Origin: Chitinophagaceae bacterium
GTDB lineage: Bacteria; Bacteroidota; Bacteroidia; Chitinophagales; Chitinophagaceae
Assembly (NCBI GenBank): GCA_947481355.1
Contig: CANKGM010000138.1
Coordinates: 1 to 5,849 of the forward strand
Length of the DNA stretch: 5,849 nt
Reading direction: 5' to 3'
Part shown: in pieces, positions 1 to 5,849 of the stretch
Layout: every line of letters begins with the position of its first letter
How positions within the stretch are numbered: position 1 is the stretch's first letter
The notes under the pieces: generated by a model
What the model was told of the DNA's origin: nothing
The model's database searches: none
Seen by the model: the letters and a program-made list of their open reading frames with translations, nothing else
Program-made: the position numbers and the translations under genes

Positions 1-36
1 GGTGGTGTGCAGATTAGGATATCGTTAGCGCAGTAA

Positions 37-106
37 GACGTGAGACGTGAGACGTGAGACGTGAGACGTGAGACGTGAGACGTGAGACGTGAGACGTGAG
101 ACGTGA
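37..106. repeat. Tandem heptamer array, 10 perfect copies of GACGTGA
   Basis: Seventy bases are made of ten uninterrupted identical copies of the 7-mer GACGTGA (equally GTGAGAC or ACGTGAG, depending on phase). The array is followed by a partial GA at 107-108. The preceding seven bases (30-36) match the unit at only 4 of 7 positions, so the left boundary is sharp. Each + strand reading frame meets TGA every 21 bases, so the array is non-coding on that strand. It lies downstream of the dehydrogenase stop codon. The perfect identity suggests recent expansion by replication slippage, so copy number may differ between strains. The function is unknown. It could be a neutral microsatellite or part of a 3' hairpin together with the inverted block at 127-147. 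Confidence 0.97.
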
Positions 107-126
107 GAAACAGCCAAAATACTAAC

Positions 127-147
127 ATCTCACATCCCTGATCTCAC
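127..147. repeat. Short degenerate heptamer block, inverted relative to the main array
   Basis: On the + strand this stretch reads as three consecutive 7-mers: ATCTCAC, ATCCCTG, ATCTCAC. The outer two are identical, and their reverse complement GTGAGAT differs from the GTGAGAC unit of the 37-106 array only in the last base. The block is therefore an inverted, diverged relative of that array, separated from it by about 20 unrelated bases (107-126). The longest exact complement to the array is 7 bp (102-108 with 142-148, CGTGAGA/TCTCACG). It begins two bases after the dehydrogenase stop codon, so it would sit in the 3' end of that transcript. A terminator or mRNA-stabilising stem is possible, but no T-tract follows it. 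Confidence 0.75.
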
Positions 148-149
148 GC

Positions 150-902
150 CTATTTAAACAAATACATCGAATTCGCCTGGGCAGTGCATGTCATCACTAG
201 ACTATTGATGCATACATGTTCAGGGAGATTAGCACAATAATGAACAGTATCGGCCACATCATCAGCATATAGTGGGGTGTAGCCATCGTAAACAGATTTG
301 GCTTTTTCTTCATTTCCTTTAAAACGCACAATGGAGAATTCTGTATCTGCTGCACCAGGATGAACGACAGTTACTTTGATTTTATGGCGTAAAAGATCAA
401 TACGCATGGCTTGACTTAAAACCTCGACAGAAGTTTTCGTTGCACAATACACATTACCTCGCTCATATACTTCCTTGCCGGCAGTTGAACCAATATTGAT
501 TATATGGCCCTTTCCTCTTTTTATAAAATTAGGTAGTACTGCTTTGGTTACATAAAGTAAGCCTTTAACGTTCGTATCGATCATGGTTTCCCAATCATCC
601 ATATCGGCTTCGTCGAATAAATCGCGGCCTAATGCTAGGCCAGCATTATTAACAAGGATATCTAAATCGTGTAAATCCGGATTATTGAACAAAGCAGAAA
701 ATACATCCTCTTTTTGTTGAACATCAAAAACCAACACAGTTACTGATACACCATAACCTGCTATTAGCTCCTCTTTGAGTTCATTAAGTAATTCAACTCT
801 TCTCCCAGTAATGAATAAATCATCTCCAGAAGCAGCAAATTTTTGTGCAATGGATTTACCAAAACCAGAACTAGCGCCAGTTACCAATACTTTTCTCTTC
901 AT
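150..902 (-). CDS. YdfG-like short-chain dehydrogenase (3-hydroxy acid dehydrogenase family)
   Basis: This is a complete 250-residue classical short-chain dehydrogenase/reductase of normal length. The Rossmann nucleotide motif TGASSGFG is at residues 8-15. An Arg pair at 34-35 after the second strand favours NADP(H) over NAD(H). The NNAG motif is at 85-88. The full catalytic tetrad is visible: Asn111, Ser139, Tyr152 and Lys156 (YxxxK). Several stretches closely resemble E. coli YdfG as I remember it: NNAGLALG, DWETMIDTN, GHIINIGSTAG and TEFS-VRFKG near residues 187-196. That family oxidises L-allo-threonine, serine and 3-hydroxypropionate and reduces malonic semialdehyde, acting in the cytoplasm. 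The exact substrate here is inferred, not shown. The start is ATG, preceded by an A-rich leader without a clear Shine-Dalgarno site. The gene follows the large secreted protein by 54 bases on the same strand. No functional link between the two is apparent. Confidence 0.93.
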   Translation of the reverse strand: MKRKVLVTGASSGFGKSIAQKFAASGDDLFITGRRVELLNELKEELIAGYGVSVTVLVFDVQQKEDVFSALFNNPDLHDLDILVNNAGLALGRDLFDEADMDDWETMIDTNVKGLLYVTKAVLPNFIKRGKGHIINIGSTAGKEVYERGNVYCATKTSVEVLSQAMRIDLLRHKIKVTVVHPGAADTEFSIVRFKGNEEKAKSVYDGYTPLYADDVADTVHYCANLPEHVCINSLVMTCTAQANSMYLFK

Positions 903-956
903 ACAAATACTATAATTTTCTTTTTGAATTAATTTTAATTATAAATTCTAATTCAG

Positions 957-3557
957 TTATCGAATCAATGTTGATTCTCCTTTTTTATATAAAGGTCTAC
1001 CTAGATAATCTTTCCCAAGGACTTGCCAAACAAAAGTTTCATTCCCTTGGTCCCTGCCTTTGTATACGCCATTCCATCCCTTCCCTATGGAGTTGGTGTT
1101 AAATACCAAATCTCCATATCGATTATACACTTTAAAATATTCAATAGATACAATGCCAACTGGAATCGGAATAAGGTTATCATTCAAACCATCACCATTC
1201 GGGGTAAAGGCTGTGGGCACAAAAATCTCTGGAGGCGTTTTATATACTTTCACATTCATCGTGTCGTTGGCAAAACAGCCACCTCGAGTAGATACTTTTA
1301 CGATATATTGAATATCACTATTTAATCTGGCAATAGGATTTGAGATACCAGAATTTGATAAAAAATCTGAAGGGAACCACTGAAATTGTTCACCCCCTTG
1401 TGCATTTAATTGAAGTGGTTGTCCTATCACAACTGCTGTATCATTTCCTGCATAAGCCTTTACTGGTGGAATGACTTCAACTAAAACGGTATCGTAAGCT
1501 GGCTTAGGACACCCTTTAATGTCATACACTCCTACTACATATGCAGTAGTTGAAATAGGTGAAGCGACAGGGTCCTGTAGCGTATTGTCATCTAGCGTTC
1601 CGTAAGGATTCCATAAATATTGAAGTCCTCCGGAAGCATTTAATTGAACATGCTTTCCAAAACAGATTAACGTATCCCTTCCAGCATTGGCGGCAGGATA
1701 AGGAACAGTGGTAACTACAAAGCCATCTAAAGCCTGACAAGTTCCAATTTTAGCCAGCACCGCATAGCGAGTTGTTTGGGTAGGCCTGGCCCAGGTTTTT
1801 TTCAATGTAGGAGAAGTAATCGAAGATATAGGAGTCCAAGCATAAGACACGCCATCGGAAATCGGATTTAATAGAATACTATCTCCTAAACATATTGTAG
1901 TATCATTTCCCGCATGTAAGCTGACAAAAGATCGAACATCAACAAAAACACTTGCCGTACTGATACAGCCTGGGGCTTGTGTTAGTGTAACATTATATCG
2001 GGTTGGTAAAGTTGGACTAACTAACGGATTTTGAACTGTGGAACTACCAATAATATTATCTCCAGTCCATAGATAGTTACCAGTTCCTATTGCATTCAAG
2101 CGTAGTGCACCGTCTTGAGTACACATGATTGTATCACCACTTATTTTTAGGTATGGTTTGTCATCTACTAGAATTGATTTAACCAAGGTGTCAAGGCAAC
2201 CCTTATCGTTACCCGCAATTAACGTAACATCATATTTTCCTTTGGCAGTAAATATGTAAGAAGGACTTCTGAGTAAAGATGTATCTGAATTAACTGCAGC
2301 ATCACCAAAATCCCAATGCCATTTATTTAAAGTGCCATAGACTGTTTGAGATGCATCTTCAAAAACAAATGGTACACCAACACAGGTTTGTAAGGGATTA
2401 AAATTCGCTAAAAAACCAGGCCAAATTTTAGCTGTAGCATAGGCTGTATCAGAGCACTTTAGACTTTTATTTGTAATGAGTCGTATTGTATATTCACCTG
2501 GTGCACTAAAGGTATAGCTTGGAGTTGCTATTATTGATGTATCATCAACTGCTGTGGATACGCCAAAATCCCAATTGTATGATTTGATCAATGGGCTATT
2601 GCTTAAATTTTGAAAGTTCAATGTTGAGCCTTCACAGTTGATGTAATTTGCATTTAACTCCGCTTTAGCAATCGTACAATTAGATACTTGCAAGTGAAGA
2701 TCCTTACGATGTACATTAATCAATTTACCATTTCTCCGCTCAATCACAGCAACAGTAAGAGCATAAACCCCTTGAACAGGAGCTACTCCTGAAATAATAC
2801 CTGTTAGAGGATCAATAGTGACATTCGACCCTAATGGAGATTGAGGTGAAAAACCAAAGTTATATTGCACTGAACTATAAGGGGGTGCATTAGCCGTATC
2901 AGGCATTGGCCAATCTTTTGTTCCCCCATCAAAGGCATTTGCAAATTTGAATTCGAGTTGATCTTTGTCTGCATCGGTTGCACCAAAATCATAGGTAAAG
3001 TAATTATTAGAGCAAATAATCACAGTATCACTTGTATTGAAAACGGGAGTACTATTCGTAGGACCATTCGCAACATCTGCTGTTCCAGGAATGTTTGTTG
3101 TGTATGTTACTCCGACATCCTCTGATCGAAAGATATTGAAAATGCTTTCTACTCTACAACAGCGTTGATAGGATACAACATATCCATTGGGGAGAAAATC
3201 TAGTTCGACCTCAACATTATAATATGCTATTTGGTAGCAAATTTCAGGCGGATTATTAATGCACGCATCGGGCTTTGACAAGGATACAGTCTTGACACTA
3301 TCTTGATCTATATCTTTATTAAACACAAAAAAATTAGAGCCTTTTGGATATATTGTAATGCGTGCAGCAGCATCCAACTCAGCGCCGTCACTATGGCAAT
3401 CTCGGTAGAGCTTTAAAGTTATCCTATATACGCCTCTTGTATTTAAACTATTACTACGCAAATAGGTATAGGACATTTCACCCCCTGCAATATGCTTTGC
3501 CAAAGCGGGAAGTACTAAAGCCAAAAGAATAAAAAAGACAATAAACTGCTTTTTCAA
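957..3557 (-). CDS. Large secreted PKD/Ig-repeat protein with T9SS (CHU_C) C-terminal domain
   Basis: This is an 866-residue exported protein. Residues 1-20 are a signal peptide (KK, a long hydrophobic core, ALA before Lys21). Residues 21-295 form the N-terminal module common in Bacteroidota surface proteins, recognisable by HIAGGEMSY, YRDC, YQRCCR and the Ig/cadherin-like ATDADKDQL and DPLTGIISG. Two PKD domains follow: about 300-378 (WDFG at 329-332) and 380-466 (WDFGD at 415-419). Next come four Ig-like repeats of about 75 residues (468-542, 544-619, 621-698, 700-772). Residues 776-866 are the gliding-motility-associated C-terminal domain (CHU_C, type B sorting signal) with PTAFTPNGDGLND and VYNRYGD. 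The family is carried over the outer membrane by the type IX system and released or bound to the surface; an adhesin or matrix role is inferred. The start codon is TTG. The frame stays open upstream to a TAA at 3618-3620 but contains no ATG or GTG, and only this TTG places the signal peptide correctly. No T9SS machinery gene is adjacent. Confidence 0.93.
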   Translation of the reverse strand: MKKQFIVFFILLALVLPALAKHIAGGEMSYTYLRSNSLNTRGVYRITLKLYRDCHSDGAELDAAARITIYPKGSNFFVFNKDIDQDSVKTVSLSKPDACINNPPEICYQIAYYNVEVELDFLPNGYVVSYQRCCRVESIFNIFRSEDVGVTYTTNIPGTADVANGPTNSTPVFNTSDTVIICSNNYFTYDFGATDADKDQLEFKFANAFDGGTKDWPMPDTANAPPYSSVQYNFGFSPQSPLGSNVTIDPLTGIISGVAPVQGVYALTVAVIERRNGKLINVHRKDLHLQVSNCTIAKAELNANYINCEGSTLNFQNLSNSPLIKSYNWDFGVSTAVDDTSIIATPSYTFSAPGEYTIRLITNKSLKCSDTAYATAKIWPGFLANFNPLQTCVGVPFVFEDASQTVYGTLNKWHWDFGDAAVNSDTSLLRSPSYIFTAKGKYDVTLIAGNDKGCLDTLVKSILVDDKPYLKISGDTIMCTQDGALRLNAIGTGNYLWTGDNIIGSSTVQNPLVSPTLPTRYNVTLTQAPGCISTASVFVDVRSFVSLHAGNDTTICLGDSILLNPISDGVSYAWTPISSITSPTLKKTWARPTQTTRYAVLAKIGTCQALDGFVVTTVPYPAANAGRDTLICFGKHVQLNASGGLQYLWNPYGTLDDNTLQDPVASPISTTAYVVGVYDIKGCPKPAYDTVLVEVIPPVKAYAGNDTAVVIGQPLQLNAQGGEQFQWFPSDFLSNSGISNPIARLNSDIQYIVKVSTRGGCFANDTMNVKVYKTPPEIFVPTAFTPNGDGLNDNLIPIPVGIVSIEYFKVYNRYGDLVFNTNSIGKGWNGVYKGRDQGNETFVWQVLGKDYLGRPLYKKGESTLIR

Positions 3558-3648
3558 AAAAATTATTTTAACTGCACATGAAACTAAGCTGAGACTTAAA
3601 ATTAAATCTTTGTCTCCTTATTTACCTTCAAAAAAAATATTTATCCAC

Positions 3649-4839
3649 TCAAACTGATTGCTTTAACGTCTTCTTATCATTTCTACCTATGATCCATGAC
3701 CGATAAGACAACAATATAATTAGTGGATACAATGCTGGATTAATTGCTTCTGGCAAGATAAAAATCAAAGGAATAATGAAAAGTGTAAGGATACTGTAGT
3801 AGAAAAAATACTTTTTGAATTTCGCATTCTTATCTCCCAGAAAAAAGACTGCAACTACGTTTAATGGCATTGCCCAGATTAGGTTAACATTGTGCCGAAA
3901 ACTCATATGGTCAGTTCCTAGCCACATAAACAATAAAATGAAACCTAGTAAGCCTGTTAGGGAAAAAAGAAATACATCAAGAATTCTTTTTATTTTTTCA
4001 AATCGAACTGATTTTAGGTTTCCAATCACTATATAAAAAACAAAGAGTAGTAAGAAAAAAAATAGTGGTGTTTGTATAAAAGGATTTTCAGTCGATTTAG
4101 ACTGAAGATCTGGTAGTAAATTATTTTCAGCCAAGACCAGTTTAATACCACGTCCTTCGGATGCAGAAACGCCTTTCATCAAATAGTCAGGCAAGTACAT
4201 GGCTTCATTGGAATTCATGATCTGCTCTCCATCTAGGCCAATCAATAAATCAATCCCTAATTTAGTCCAATCCATGTTTGCCTTATCTAAATAGACATGC
4301 AAATAATCACGGTAGCTTGAGTTGGTTTTAGTGGCAAATAGCGCACGATAAGCTTGTTGATTTCTAACCCCAAAAATAATATCCCTAAGCCTCGTGGTAC
4401 AATTGTCTTTTAGAAAATCATATTTGTAATACTTATTTTCTTCGCGGACATTGATGAAGAGCTTTTCTTGAATTGATTTTTTTTCTGCGCAGTTAAATGA
4501 CAACACCTGCTCAATAATTCCTCTACGATCATATTCATATTCTGCCTTGAAACTGGAAAAACTTTCTTGATTTACATAATACATTAGACGGCCCATCACA
4601 AACTTTGAATAGAAATCTGGATCTCCAAAATTAAAGGTGCCAAAATTGTATACGATATCTGTACCTACTGCAGAATCAATGATTCGTAAAGCACTATGTC
4701 CAAAGACAGAATATAATTCTGAACCTGGACTACAGGTTAGTAGGCTTATACGAAGTTTACAGCTATCCGACTGTGCAGATGCTTGCATCATAATGCATCC
4801 AAAAACAAAAATGGAAATCGCACGTTTGATGCCTTTCAT
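3649..4839 (-). CDS. lnb: DUF4105 / Lnb-type probable lipoprotein N-acyltransferase, inner membrane
   Basis: This is a complete 396-residue membrane protein. Residues 1-22 are a signal peptide (ASA before Gln23). Residues 24 to about 245 form a periplasmic DUF4105 (Lnb N-terminal) domain containing LLTCSPGSELYSVFGHSAL, YNFGTFNF and FLKDNCTTR. His48 (GHSA) and Cys147 (NCTT) are the likely catalytic pair, laid out like the His/Cys of NlpC/P60- and LRAT-type thiol acyltransferases. Five membrane segments follow at about 255-274, 288-307, 316-335, 344-362 and 366-384. Basic loops at 276-285 and 336-343 and a basic tail put the C-terminus in the cytoplasm. This leaves the TDH motif (309-311) and His316 on the periplasmic side with the catalytic domain. 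Bacteroidota lack Lnt, and Lnb has been reported to add the N-terminal acyl chain to lipoproteins. That activity is inferred here from domain layout; a DUF4105 paralogue with another substrate is possible. The ATG lies nine bases after the guaB stop, with an eight-T spacer and no Shine-Dalgarno site. Confidence 0.8.
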   Translation of the reverse strand: MKGIKRAISIFVFGCIMMQASAQSDSCKLRISLLTCSPGSELYSVFGHSALRIIDSAVGTDIVYNFGTFNFGDPDFYSKFVMGRLMYYVNQESFSSFKAEYEYDRRGIIEQVLSFNCAEKKSIQEKLFINVREENKYYKYDFLKDNCTTRLRDIIFGVRNQQAYRALFATKTNSSYRDYLHVYLDKANMDWTKLGIDLLIGLDGEQIMNSNEAMYLPDYLMKGVSASEGRGIKLVLAENNLLPDLQSKSTENPFIQTPLFFFLLLFVFYIVIGNLKSVRFEKIKRILDVFLFSLTGLLGFILLFMWLGTDHMSFRHNVNLIWAMPLNVVAVFFLGDKNAKFKKYFFYYSILTLFIIPLIFILPEAINPALYPLIILLSYRSWIIGRNDKKTLKQSV

Positions 4840-4848
4840 GAAAAAAAA

Positions 4849-5849
4849 TTAACGACTGTAATTGGGAGATTCTTTCGTGATGGCAACATCATGTGCATGA
4901 CTTTCTTTCATACCGGCTGCAGTAATGCGGATAAACTGTGCATCTTGCAACACATCAATATTTTTTGCTCCACAATATCCCATACCCGCTCTTAATCCAC
5001 CAACATATTGTGTAATCACTTCACTTAAACTTCCCTTATATGGAACGCGACCTTCAATACCTTCAGGAACTAGTTTTTTCAATCCATCTTCAACATCTTG
5101 AAAATAACGATCGCTGCTACCCTGTTGCATTGCGCCAATTGATCCCATTCCACGGTATTGCTTGAATTTTCTTCCTTCGTAAATGATGGTTTCACCTGGA
5201 CTTTCTTCTACACCTGCAAAAACACTTCCCATCATAACCGCTGAAGCACCTGCAGCCAATGCCTTTACAAAATCACCTGTGTAGCGAATACCTCCATCTG
5301 CGATGATTGGAACATTCATTTTCTTTAATGCAGACGATGCTTCAAGAATGGCTGTAATTTGAGGGACCCCAGCGCCAGCCACAATACGCGTGGTACAAAT
5401 AGAACCAGGACCAATGCCCACTTTTACACCGTCTGCACCAGCATCAGCTAAGGCTTTGGCACCAGCAGCAGTGGCAACATTACCTGCTATGATATTAAGC
5501 TTTTTGAAATTTTTTCTAAGCAACTTCAAGGAATCAATAACCCCTTTGGTATGCCCATGTGCGCTATCTAGACAAACCACATCCACACCAATATGTTGAA
5601 GTGCTGCAGTGCGATCAAGCATATCCTTGGTAATGCCTAAAGCAGCGCCAACCCTCAATCGTCCAAAATCATCTTTGACTGCATTTGGACAACTCTGCAA
5701 TTGAAGAATATCACGATACGTAATTAGCCCGATTAGCTGACCACTTTTACCTACTACTGGTAATTTTTCAATTTTATAATTTTGAAGAATTTTTTCAGCC
5801 TTCCTTAGGTCGGTCCCTTCAGGAGCAGTAACTAAGTTTTCTGAAGTCA
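4849..5849 (-). CDS. guaB: IMP dehydrogenase, C-terminal two thirds (gene runs off the window edge)
   Basis: IMP dehydrogenase oxidises IMP to XMP with NAD+, the committed step of guanine nucleotide synthesis, in the cytoplasm. About 333 codons are present. By alignment with E. coli GuaB (488 aa) roughly the first 155 residues lie beyond the window. The visible part starts in the second CBS domain (NLVTAPEGTDLRKAEKIL, KIEKLPVV, GLITYRDIL) and re-enters the barrel at CPNAVKDDFGRLRVGAA. The catalytic loop GIGPGSICTT carries the nucleophile Cys at about 5395-5397, equivalent to E. coli Cys305. The IMP-binding DGGIRYTGD and the GMGSIGAM loop follow. The mobile flap SSDRYFQ supplies the Arg-Tyr dyad equivalent to 401-402. 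The spacing from Cys to the C-terminus (181 residues) is within two of E. coli, so the 3' end is intact. The TTG at 5698-5700 is an internal Leu codon, not the start. The CBS module implies nucleotide-dependent allosteric control, as in the family. Confidence 0.97.
   Translation of the reverse strand, partial: TSENLVTAPEGTDLRKAEKILQNYKIEKLPVVGKSGQLIGLITYRDILQLQSCPNAVKDDFGRLRVGAALGITKDMLDRTAALQHIGVDVVCLDSAHGHTKGVIDSLKLLRKNFKKLNIIAGNVATAAGAKALADAGADGVKVGIGPGSICTTRIVAGAGVPQITAILEASSALKKMNVPIIADGGIRYTGDFVKALAAGASAVMMGSVFAGVEESPGETIIYEGRKFKQYRGMGSIGAMQQGSSDRYFQDVEDGLKKLVPEGIEGRVPYKGSLSEVITQYVGGLRAGMGYCGAKNIDVLQDAQFIRITAAGMKESHAHDVAITKESPNYSR

Noticed and set aside
37..148. Possible CRISPR array
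   Set aside because: The units are 7 bp, directly abutting and identical, with no spacers and no cas genes. It is a simple tandem repeat.
926..954. AT-rich inverted repeat (GAATTA / TAATTC arms) between the secreted protein and the dehydrogenase, considered as a terminator
   Set aside because: The six-base arms are almost all A/T, the inner bases pair poorly and no T-tract follows on the transcribed strand. Such a match is expected by chance in sequence this AT-rich.
1023..1325. Open + strand frames opposite the C-terminal domain of the secreted protein
   Set aside because: They are antisense shadows of a strongly supported gene, resemble no known domain and have no initiation signals. The same holds for + strand frames at 3815-4036, 4637-4995 and 5390-5599.
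3585..3598. TAAG / CTTA mini-hairpin upstream of the secreted protein gene, considered as an operator
   Set aside because: The stem is only four bases with a six-base loop and has no second copy in the window.
3558..3648. Bacteroidota-type promoter (TTTG ... TAnnTTTG) in the 91-base gap before the secreted protein
   Set aside because: A TTTG and a TAATTTTA are present, but they are 24 bases apart (about 19-21 expected) and the second box is imperfect. The gap is too AT-rich to make the match meaningful.
4795..4797. Cys15 of the Lnb-like protein as a lipobox cysteine
   Set aside because: The preceding residues (Val-Phe-Gly) do not fit a lipobox and the Cys lies in the hydrophobic core. The ASA site after residue 22 is a better signal peptidase I site.
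5698..5700. TTG as the start of a 283-residue IMP dehydrogenase
   Set aside because: The same frame continues without a stop to the window edge and encodes recognisable CBS-domain sequence, so this TTG is an internal leucine codon.

Overview
The window is AT-rich DNA that most likely comes from a member of the Bacteroidota (Chitinophagales, Sphingobacteriales or a similar group). The strongest evidence is a large secreted protein with PKD and Ig-like repeats that ends in the gliding-motility / type IX secretion C-terminal domain. Support also comes from a DUF4105/Lnb-type membrane protein and from A/T-rich leaders without clear Shine-Dalgarno sites. The exact genus cannot be read from the sequence.

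All four genes lie on the minus strand, so transcription runs from right to left. At the right edge is the 3' two thirds of guaB (IMP dehydrogenase), whose 5' end lies outside the window. Nine bases after its stop begins a DUF4105 protein that looks like the Bacteroidota lipoprotein N-acyltransferase Lnb. It has a signal peptide, a periplasmic Cys/His domain and five C-terminal membrane segments. After a 91-base gap comes an 866-residue T9SS-type secreted protein, which appears to start at a TTG codon. After a further 54 bases comes a YdfG-like short-chain dehydrogenase. The last 149 bases (1-149) hold no gene but carry ten perfect copies of a 7-bp repeat, plus a short degenerate block of the same 7-mer in inverted orientation.

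The four products do not form an obvious pathway: purine synthesis, envelope lipoprotein maturation, a secreted surface or matrix protein, and a cytoplasmic oxidoreductase. The guaB-lnb pair is tight enough to be co-transcribed. The other two genes could be read-through members or separate units, and no convincing promoter or terminator was found between them.

I see no CRISPR array, transposase, phage gene, RNA gene or defence system. The points most worth a second look are the inverted heptamer arrays after the dehydrogenase, a regular cysteine-pair ladder in the large protein that breaks in its last repeat, and the direct linkage of a probable lipoprotein acyltransferase to guaB.
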